Assembly (NCBI GenBank): GCA_012840905.1
Contig: DUVT01000226.1
Location: forward strand, 1 to 5,756
Direction of reading: 5' to 3'
Length of the DNA: 5,756 nt
Source: Acholeplasmataceae bacterium
GTDB lineage: Bacteria > Bacillota_I > Bacilli_A > ML615J-28 > CAG-698
Made by a program: the position numbers and the translations under genes
Part shown: one piece after another, positions 1 through 4,993 of the stretch
Position numbering within the stretch: the stretch's first letter is position 1
How the letters are laid out: every line of letters starts with the position of its first letter
Notes under the pieces: model-generated
What the model was told of the DNA's origin: nothing
The model's database searches: none
The model's input: the letters and a program-made list of their open reading frames with translations, nothing else

Positions 1-37
1 TTATTAATATAAATAATTTATTAAGGAGAAAGAATTT

Positions 38-820
38 ATGAATGATGAAAACTTATTTGCTGCTACAGAAGAATTGAGTTATGAGGATAAGGTAAGAACA
101 GTTCTTTTTAAACACTTTTCTTCTAACTTAATGTTAGTTGTTGCAATTCTATTTACAATTAGTTACGCTATCCAAATAATTAGCGGTGTATTAACTTCAA
201 CGGAGTTAATTGATATAGTTATTAGTTCAATTATTCCTGTATTAATAATAATTGGCCTTTGGAAAACTTATAGTAATGCAAAGTCTGGAACAGTAATTGA
301 TACTAGTGGGCTTAGACTCTTAAAAGGTGTAATGACATTTTTTATGGTTATTATTGCTATTGGTGTATTTTTGGTTGCAATTACTATGTTACTATCATTC
401 TCATTATCAACAGAGTTAGCATTGGTAATGTTAGTGTTTCTTGTAACAATTGCAATTTCATTAGTTACTATTATTTCATTAAGAAAATTTATTAATAATA
501 CAATTGATGGTTATCAAACTGGTTTTATGAACACTAATTCTTTTATGACCACTGTTGTATTACTAATTTTAGCAGGATTATCAGGTGTTGGTTTACTTAT
601 CTTTTTAACAACCTTCAATTGGACATCATTAATTGCTTCGCTTAATCTTGGCGGTACTGAATTTGAACCTCTAATTGAAGCGTTTGAAATGCTTGCTTCT
701 GATTTAGTAAGCGATGTTGGTGTTACAGAATATATCAAACGTATTGTTAGTGCTGCAACTTACTTTACATTAGGATATTTCATTTATAATTTAAAACAAG
801 ATTTAGATACAATTTATTAA
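38..820 (+). CDS. Multi-pass integral membrane protein of unknown function (260 aa)
   Basis: I do not recognise the family of this protein. A strong Shine-Dalgarno AAGGAGAA at 23-30 sits before the ATG and fixes the start. The first 28 or so residues are polar and charged with no signal peptide, suggesting a cytoplasmic N-terminus. About six hydrophobic segments follow, near residues 30-50, 55-74, 96-122, 125-147, 170-191 and 234-250. A loop around 192-230 carries several acidic residues, and the C-terminus is short and polar. No catalytic motif, metal-binding cysteine pair or transporter signature is visible. The layout resembles uncharacterised Firmicutes membrane proteins in which a zinc ribbon often precedes a similar bundle, but no zinc ribbon is present here; that likeness is an impression only. 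The gene is probably the last of its transcript, because a hairpin terminator begins at the base after its TAA. Its promoter lies at or beyond the left edge of the window. Confidence 0.85.
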   Translation: MNDENLFAATEELSYEDKVRTVLFKHFSSNLMLVVAILFTISYAIQIISGVLTSTELIDIVISSIIPVLIIIGLWKTYSNAKSGTVIDTSGLRLLKGVMTFFMVIIAIGVFLVAITMLLSFSLSTELALVMLVFLVTIAISLVTIISLRKFINNTIDGYQTGFMNTNSFMTTVVLLILAGLSGVGLLIFLTTFNWTSLIASLNLGGTEFEPLIEAFEMLASDLVSDVGVTEYIKRIVSAATYFTLGYFIYNLKQDLDTIY

Positions 821-850
821 AAAAGTGCGGAAATAATCCGCACTTTTATA
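821..850. terminator. Bidirectional Rho-independent terminator between convergent genes
   Basis: A perfect 10-bp inverted repeat, AAAAGTGCGG at 821-830 and CCGCACTTTT at 838-847, encloses the loop AAATAAT. The stem has a GC-rich core flanked by A's on one side and T's on the other, so either strand gives a hairpin followed by U's. It starts one base after the TAA of the membrane-protein gene, and its right arm includes part of the stop codon (846-848) of the oppositely oriented EEP gene. It probably ends both transcripts. Confidence 0.88.
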
Positions 851-1535
851 TTTTTATTTTAGCAAAGTGAGCAAAATGATCAGAGACAACCTTTTGGATA
901 ATTTTTGCTTCGACTAATTTTAAATCTTTTGATTTAAAAATATAGTCGATTTTTTTTGTTGGCTCAATTGATGGATAAGTTAAATTGTGAGCATCTAAAG
1001 TATTATCTAAATATTTTTCAATAATTTTTATTTTTTTATTATCTGGTTCTAAGTTGAAGTCTCCCATTAATACTAATTTGTTTTCTATAGAATTTAGAAT
1101 ATCTAGAGTAGTATTTAATGCATTTTCTTGTTCAGATTCGAATAATCCATAATGAGTTACTAAAACTGTTAAGTCAATATCTTCAAAATTTGTCTTTATA
1201 ATACACCTAGTTTCATACCAATGATTATCACGAATTGGTGGATCTGGGATCATTATTGTTTCTGGATTTTTTAGTTTAAATCTTGAAATAATTGCATTTC
1301 CAAATGGGGTTCCATGAAACATAAATGTTTGGCCAAAGTAATAATGAAATCCTAACTTTTTTGCTATTTCTTCATATTGTGGTAGGTTTCCTTTGTGTTC
1401 ACCATAAACTTCATTTAAACCAATAATATCAGCACCAGATTCCTTAATTAAGTTTACAACACTATCAACATCGATTTCTTTTGTGATGTAGTTTTTACAG
1501 TGTTGAATATTAAACGATAAAAATTTTAGTTCCAT
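846..1535 (-). CDS. Endonuclease/exonuclease/phosphatase (EEP) family hydrolase
   Basis: This is a metal-dependent phosphoesterase of the EEP (DNase I-like) superfamily, 229 aa, a normal length for one bare catalytic domain. The family motifs appear in order: FNIQH at the N-terminus (metal-site Asn9), GLNEV with the metal-binding Glu42, GNAIISR at 79-85, THYGL with His128, the GDFN motif at 158-161 (Asp159 and Asn161), KIDYIF with Asp197, and the terminal SDH at 218-220 (Asp219, His220). All expected catalytic positions are present, so it should be active. The substrate cannot be read from sequence: EEP members cleave nucleic acids, phosphoinositides, sphingomyelin or small phosphodiesters. 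There is no signal peptide or membrane anchor, so it is probably cytoplasmic. The ATG is supported by a GAGGT Shine-Dalgarno 7 bases upstream (complement of 1543-1547) and by a good promoter behind it. It diverges from the glycosidase gene and converges on the membrane-protein gene. Confidence 0.93.
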   Translation of the reverse strand: MELKFLSFNIQHCKNYITKEIDVDSVVNLIKESGADIIGLNEVYGEHKGNLPQYEEIAKKLGFHYYFGQTFMFHGTPFGNAIISRFKLKNPETIMIPDPPIRDNHWYETRCIIKTNFEDIDLTVLVTHYGLFESEQENALNTTLDILNSIENKLVLMGDFNLEPDNKKIKIIEKYLDNTLDAHNLTYPSIEPTKKIDYIFKSKDLKLVEAKIIQKVVSDHFAHFAKIKI

Positions 1536-1558
1536 ATATTCTACCTCGCTTTAATTTG

Positions 1559-1587
1559 ATTATATAAGTTTATTTGTAATAAATCAA
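1559..1587 (-). promoter_or_regulatory. Predicted sigma-A promoter of the EEP hydrolase gene
   Basis: Read on the minus strand, a -35 box TTGATT (complement of 1582-1587) is followed by a 17-base spacer and a perfect -10 TATAAT (complement of 1559-1564). Transcription should start near 1552, giving a leader of roughly 16 bases that just includes the GAGGT ribosome-binding site. The optimal spacing and perfect -10 make this convincing despite the AT-rich background. Confidence 0.72.
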
Positions 1588-1595
1588 GTTTATTT
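1566..1595. repeat. Short direct repeat and palindrome between the divergent promoters (possible operator)
   Basis: AAGTTTATTT occurs at 1566-1575 and again at 1586-1595, with starts 20 bases apart (about two helical turns). Inside this stretch lies a perfect inverted repeat, TTTATT at 1569-1574 and AATAAA at 1578-1583, around a TGT centre. These elements overlap the spacer and -35 box of the minus-strand promoter and reach the -35 box of the plus-strand promoter. That is where an operator shared by both genes would sit. The region is very AT-rich, so chance repeats are likely, and no adjacent regulator gene supports the idea. Confidence 0.3.
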
Positions 1596-1623
1596 TGCCT
1601 TATCAGATTAATTATTATATAAT
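1595..1623 (+). promoter_or_regulatory. Predicted sigma-A promoter of the GH9 glycosidase gene
   Basis: A -35 box TTGCCT at 1595-1600 (four of six consensus bases) is followed by a 17-base spacer and a perfect -10 TATAAT at 1618-1623. Transcription should start near 1630, leaving a leader of only about 13 bases, so the GGAGG site lies almost at the mRNA 5' end. The -35 box also contains the TTG that an ORF finder would take as the start of the gene. Confidence 0.68.
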
Positions 1624-1629
1624 ATGGGC

Positions 1630-1634
1630 GGAGG
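1630..1634 (+). promoter_or_regulatory. Ribosome-binding site that fixes the GH9 start codon
   Basis: GGAGG lies 8 bases before the ATG at 1643-1645, which is ideal spacing. The alternative in-frame TTG at 1595 has no comparable site and falls inside the predicted promoter, so the ATG is preferred. Confidence 0.85.
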
Positions 1635-1642
1635 AAGTAGAT

Positions 1643-3949
1643 ATGGTAAAAGATTTAATTGAAAAGAGTTCTTATGCAAATAAAGAAATGTTTGATGATT
1701 ATGAAAACTGTGCAGAATCTAGATGGCTAAAGAAAGAAGTAAAAGAAGAACTATTACTTTTTGATGGATCAAGTTTAGAAAATGTAGAACTTAGGAATGC
1801 AAATTCTCTTCATCAAGCTAAAATGGGTTTATCAAAAAAATATAAAATTCATACGTTTAGCTTGCTTGCAACAGCAAATACGAAAATTGAAAACATTAAA
1901 CCACGACCATCATTTAGTTTAAAAATTAATTTAGGAAAACAAGATTTAAGTATATATAATCGTATTAGAGCAAAAATTTATATTGAAGCAAGTGGTCATC
2001 AAGCCTTTTATTTTCATTTCGGTTTTGGTAACCCAGATGCTTATACAAATCACGCACCAATTATTGTTCCAAATGAAGTTAATGATGTTGTTTTTGAAGT
2101 TGAAAAAATTAAACGCGATGCAGTTGAATATATTACTATTACTCCATTTTTAATGGGATGTCCACCAGAAGCTGATCCTGTAATTAATGTTTATGTATTG
2201 GAACTAAAAGCAGAATTAGTAGATCCTGAGTATGAACTTGGGTGGAATTTAGATAATAAGATTGCTTATTCTCATAGTGGCTACTTTCCAAAGGCAAGAA
2301 AAGTTGCGATTATTGAGAACACCTCACCACAAGAATTCGCTATTTATAATGAAGAAGAAAAGCTAGTTTTTCAGGGCGTTAGCCAAGAGGTTAGAAGTAG
2401 ACTTGGTACTTTTCAAGTATTAGACTTTTCTAAATTAGAAGATCCAGGAGTGTATACAATAAAAACTAATAATTTTGTTTCAAATAAATTTGTGATTGCA
2501 GAAAATCCATATCTAGCAAGTATATGGAAAAGCTTGAATTTTTTAAGAATATTAAGATGTGGAGAAGATGTAGCAGGCGTACATAGTGCTTGTCATCTAA
2601 ACTGTAGAACTTATGATGAAGATGGTAGAACTGTACCAAACTTTGGTGGTTGGCATGATGCAGGTGATGTTTCACAGTTTGAAATATGTACTGCAGAAAT
2701 TGCTCATGCTTTACTTGATTTAGCAAAACAATTTAAAGAAACAGATAAAATATTATATGAACGTATTTTAGATGAAGCTAAGGTAGGTGTATCATGGCTT
2801 CTCAGAACCCGTTTTGGCAATGGCTATCGTGCTTTAGCAGTTACATACAGAATTTGGCGAGATAATGTTTTAGATAAAGATAACGATACAGTGTTTACGA
2901 ATCCTGCAGAAAATGGCCCGTTTGAAAACTTTTGTGCTGCGGCTTGTGAAGCTGAAGCGTATCTAGCATATAAAGATTTAGATCCTGCTTATGCAAATTG
3001 GTGTTTAAGAGCTGCAAAGGAAGACTTTGAGTTTGCAAAAGAAGGATATAAACAAGGTATTTATACAAAACGTTGGGGACCAAGTATTCCTGCCCAAACA
3101 TCAGGAGAAGGTGCTATTGCTGCAAGTATTCTTTATAAAATTACTAATGATGAATATTATTTAGAAGAAGCAAGTAAATATTTAGATGATGTGATGGCAT
3201 GCCAAGAAGTTGAATACCATGACTGGGATATTAAAGTAAGAGGATTTTTCTATGAAGATCCACTTCATAAATATATATTAAGCTATGATCATCGTGGTCA
3301 CGATCAAACACCAATTCATGCATTAGTTGCAGTGAGTGAAGTAGCACCACATCATCCTAATTATCAAAAATGGCAAACTGCGATAAATCTATATAAAGAA
3401 TATATTGAAAAGACAATCGAATATACACAGCCATACGGTTTACTACCTGCAAATATATATATTCTAGATAAAATTAATTTAGATCATATTACTATTCCTG
3501 CAAGTATTCCGCGTGATAAAGCAAAGAAAGACTTAGAGAGCCAAATTAAAGCTGGAATAAAATTAGGAAATAATGCTTACTTAAGAATCTTTCCAATTGC
3601 AATCCAAAGAAGAGGCTTCCATGCTACATTGTTAAGTAAAACAAAAGCAGTTTCAATGATAGCAAAAATGCTTAATGATGAAAAATTAAAACAAATAGCT
3701 ATCGATCAACTAGAGTGGGTAATGGGTAAAAATCCTTTCTCATCATCAACTATGTATGGTGAAGGCTATAACTATCATCCATTATATGTTGCCTTCTCAA
3801 GACAAATTGTAGGGGCATTGCCAGTTGGTATAAAAACATATAAAGAATTAGATGAGCCATATTGGCCAGTTATTAATAATGCAGTATATAAAGAAATCTG
3901 GGGTCACACTACAGGAAAGTATTTATGGGTACTAGCTGACATTAAATAA
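1643..3949 (+). CDS. Cytoplasmic glycoside hydrolase family 9 protein with N-terminal Ig-like domain
   Basis: This is a glycoside hydrolase of family GH9, the inverting endoglucanase/cellodextrinase/exo-glycosidase family. It has 768 aa from the ATG at 1643. Residues 1 to about 205 form a beta-rich region of unclear family, possibly a carbohydrate-binding sandwich. Residues of about 207-288 look like the CelD-type Ig-like domain that precedes many GH9 barrels (AYSHSGYFPKARKVAIIEN, then LGTFQVLDF and GVYTIK). The catalytic barrel follows. GGWHDAGD at 335-342 supplies the two Asp residues (339 and 342) that activate water. Barrel-helix signatures include the DPAYANWCLRAAKEDFEFA stretch and MGKNPF at 694-699. 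The likely general acid is Glu751 in YKEIWGHTTG. Around it the usual GH9 signature is altered: the classical His-x-Arg and Asn-Glu-Val-Ala context is not seen. There is no signal peptide, anchor or dockerin, so it probably cleaves imported oligosaccharides inside the cell. Substrate is not predictable. It is monocistronic, with its own promoter and terminator. Confidence 0.9.
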   Translation: MVKDLIEKSSYANKEMFDDYENCAESRWLKKEVKEELLLFDGSSLENVELRNANSLHQAKMGLSKKYKIHTFSLLATANTKIENIKPRPSFSLKINLGKQDLSIYNRIRAKIYIEASGHQAFYFHFGFGNPDAYTNHAPIIVPNEVNDVVFEVEKIKRDAVEYITITPFLMGCPPEADPVINVYVLELKAELVDPEYELGWNLDNKIAYSHSGYFPKARKVAIIENTSPQEFAIYNEEEKLVFQGVSQEVRSRLGTFQVLDFSKLEDPGVYTIKTNNFVSNKFVIAENPYLASIWKSLNFLRILRCGEDVAGVHSACHLNCRTYDEDGRTVPNFGGWHDAGDVSQFEICTAEIAHALLDLAKQFKETDKILYERILDEAKVGVSWLLRTRFGNGYRALAVTYRIWRDNVLDKDNDTVFTNPAENGPFENFCAAACEAEAYLAYKDLDPAYANWCLRAAKEDFEFAKEGYKQGIYTKRWGPSIPAQTSGEGAIAASILYKITNDEYYLEEASKYLDDVMACQEVEYHDWDIKVRGFFYEDPLHKYILSYDHRGHDQTPIHALVAVSEVAPHHPNYQKWQTAINLYKEYIEKTIEYTQPYGLLPANIYILDKINLDHITIPASIPRDKAKKDLESQIKAGIKLGNNAYLRIFPIAIQRRGFHATLLSKTKAVSMIAKMLNDEKLKQIAIDQLEWVMGKNPFSSSTMYGEGYNYHPLYVAFSRQIVGALPVGIKTYKELDEPYWPVINNAVYKEIWGHTTGKYLWVLADIK

Positions 3950-3985
3950 AGGAAATAGTTTTATAACTATTTCCTTCTTTTTTTT
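3949..3985 (+). terminator. Rho-independent terminator of the GH9 gene
   Basis: A perfect 12-bp stem, AAGGAAATAGTT at 3949-3960 and AACTATTTCCTT at 3965-3976, encloses a TTAT tetraloop. A C and eight T's follow at 3978-3985. It begins at the last base of the glycosidase stop codon. Its strength suggests the downstream lipoprotein gene has its own promoter. The only candidate seen is a TATAAA at 3997-4002 with no good -35 box. Confidence 0.9.
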
Positions 3986-4019
3986 ACTTTTTTGAATATA
4001 AATTAACAAGGGGATAGGA

Positions 4020-4394
4020 ATGAAAAGAGTTATTTTACTTATTTTTTGTTTATTTATTTTAGTTGGGTGTGCCAAAACTAATGATGAATATAGAGTTGAA
4101 ACAGAATTAGAACGTTTTAAGATTAAAGAAATTTTACTTAAAGATATTGAGCTTTACTCAGATGATTATAATTACGCACTCGGGGTAAATGATCTTGATG
4201 AAGAAGTAATAATAAAATATAAGGAAAAGGATGAAGTGTTTAAAATAATTGAAGTAAAGGAATCTGTATTAAATTTTTCCTATCGTGAATTAGTTAAAAC
4301 AATTAAAAATTTAGAAAACAAAAATTTGAAAAATGCTATTCTTGCAATTATTAATAATTCTGAGTTAATATTAGTTAGTACCAAAGTGAAATAA
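4020..4394 (+). CDS. Small lipoprotein of unknown function
   Basis: This is a 124-aa protein with a textbook lipoprotein signal peptide: MKR, a hydrophobic stretch at residues 4-15, and a lipobox LVGC with the lipidated Cys at residue 17. The mature part is about 108 residues, anchored to the outer face of the membrane. It is rich in Lys, Glu, Ile and Leu with alternating charged and hydrophobic stretches. It ends in a predicted strand (AILAIINN, then ELILVSTKVK) and shows no recognisable enzymatic or binding motif. The start is supported by AAGGGGA at 4008-4014, about 5 bases before the ATG. The TAA overlaps the ATG of the next ORF as TAATG, suggesting coupled translation. The gene is about 70 bases after a strong terminator and probably has its own, weak promoter. 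I do not recognise a family. A frameshift splitting a longer lipoprotein is an alternative reading of the overlap. Confidence 0.83.
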   Translation: MKRVILLIFCLFILVGCAKTNDEYRVETELERFKIKEILLKDIELYSDDYNYALGVNDLDEEVIIKYKEKDEVFKIIEVKESVLNFSYRELVKTIKNLENKNLKNAILAIINNSELILVSTKVK

Positions 4395-4567
4395 TGGAAG
4401 TTTTAAAAAAGGATAATTCTTTTAACTCTTTGGTCTTTTTTTATCGTAGTAATGATAAAATCAATAGGTATGTATTTACTTATGATTTGGGAGATTATTA
4501 TTTTGCCAGTGAAACTAAAAAAGAGATTTATTATCCTATTTACTGTAAGTATGAAGATTTTCCATAA
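4394..4567 (+). CDS. Short aromatic-rich ORF overlapping the lipoprotein gene (57 aa)
   Basis: An ATG at 4394-4396 overlaps the lipoprotein stop codon by one base and opens 57 codons to a TAA at 4565-4567. The product begins MEVLKKDNSF and ends KYEDFP. It has nine Tyr and six Phe, over a quarter aromatic, with alternating polar and aromatic residues that suggest beta strands. There is no signal peptide or membrane segment. No strong ribosome-binding site precedes it, so it would rely on translational coupling. The stop lies one base before a terminator hairpin, and without this ORF about 175 bases of the transcript would be untranslated; both favour a real coding region. It could instead be the C-terminal part of the lipoprotein, separated by a frameshift, since the same transcript reads it in another frame. 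No function is assigned. Confidence 0.5.
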   Translation: MEVLKKDNSFNSLVFFYRSNDKINRYVFTYDLGDYYFASETKKEIYYPIYCKYEDFP

Positions 4568-4607
4568 AAAAAAGTCTGATTTAATGACGGGTTAAATCAG
4601 ACTTTTT
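4566..4607. terminator. Bidirectional Rho-independent terminator between convergent operons
   Basis: A perfect 16-bp inverted repeat, AAAAAGTCTGATTTAA at 4569-4584 and TTAAATCAGACTTTTT at 4592-4607, has the 7-base loop TGACGGG. Eight A's at 4566-4573 give minus-strand transcripts a strong U-tract, and five T's at 4603-4607 serve the plus strand. It closes the lipoprotein transcript and the antiporter/PII-like operon, whose last gene ends at 4642. Confidence 0.9.
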
Positions 4608-4641
4608 ATATAATCAAATATGGAAACTTTTAAAAAAAATA

Positions 4642-4980
4642 TTACTTATCTAGTAAATAAATATTATTTACTGGCATTGTAAACATAAAACCAATTCCCG
4701 GTTTTTTCTCAGGGAATATGTCCTTTATAGCTTTTATCAAATCTTCAACAATTTCTTCTTTTACAACCGTAAATATAGTTTTACTATATGGATGTTTATC
4801 GTGGATAATATTTCGTAAGGAGCCAAATAGTGGAATGTTTCTATAATCACCACTTACTATTGCACTACCCATACCTTGTGAATCAATAATTGTTGCACCT
4901 TTTACATTATTTTCTACAAGCACTGTTAGAATATCATCAAGATATTCTTGTTTATTTAAAACTATTACTAAATTAACCAT
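4642..4980 (-). CDS. PII-like (GlnB-superfamily) signalling protein
   Basis: This 112-aa protein has the size and strand order of PII proteins, trimeric sensors that bind adenine nucleotides and control transporters or enzymes. The first half follows GlnB: a hydrophobic first strand (NLVIVLNK), a LDDILTVLVENNVKGATII helix-strand unit and a GMG at 36-38 where GlnB has GFG at the base of the T-loop. The second half matches too: KEEIVEDLIKAI in place of PDDIVDTCVDTI, then KPGIGFMFTMPV at 93-104 in place of the B-loop and last core strand. The T-loop region (about 39-62) is unlike GlnB, with no uridylylation Tyr, and the C-terminal Arg pair that binds ATP phosphates is missing. It is therefore a PII-like variant whose ligand is unknown. 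The ATG has a strong AAGGAGAA (complement of 4984-4991). It is 13 bases downstream of the antiporter gene, in one operon, which suggests it regulates that transporter. Confidence 0.82.
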   Translation of the reverse strand: MVNLVIVLNKQEYLDDILTVLVENNVKGATIIDSQGMGSAIVSGDYRNIPLFGSLRNIIHDKHPYSKTIFTVVKEEIVEDLIKAIKDIFPEKKPGIGFMFTMPVNNIYLLDK

Positions 4981-4993
4981 GCGTTCTCCTTCC

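Noticed and set aside
1..37. Possible promoter before the membrane-protein gene (TATAAA at 8-13)
   Set aside because: No room remains for a -35 box inside the window, and such A/T hexamers are common in this background.
514..738. Minus-strand open frame of 74 codons inside the membrane-protein gene
   Set aside because: It lies wholly opposite a convincing membrane protein, has no ribosome-binding site seen and no recognisable product; it is a shadow frame.
2466..2726. Minus-strand open frame of 86 codons inside the GH9 gene
   Set aside because: It is antisense to the conserved GGWHDAGD region, and its His- and Leu-rich composition is what antisense reading of coding sequence produces.
2895..3101. 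Minus-strand open frame of 68 codons inside the GH9 gene
   Set aside because: It is antisense to conserved barrel helices of the glycosidase, with low-complexity Leu/Gln-rich composition and no supporting signals.
3975..4002. Promoter for the lipoprotein gene (TATAAA at 3997-4002)
   Set aside because: The matching -35 position falls in the T-tract of the preceding terminator and fits the consensus at only two positions; mentioned only as a candidate.
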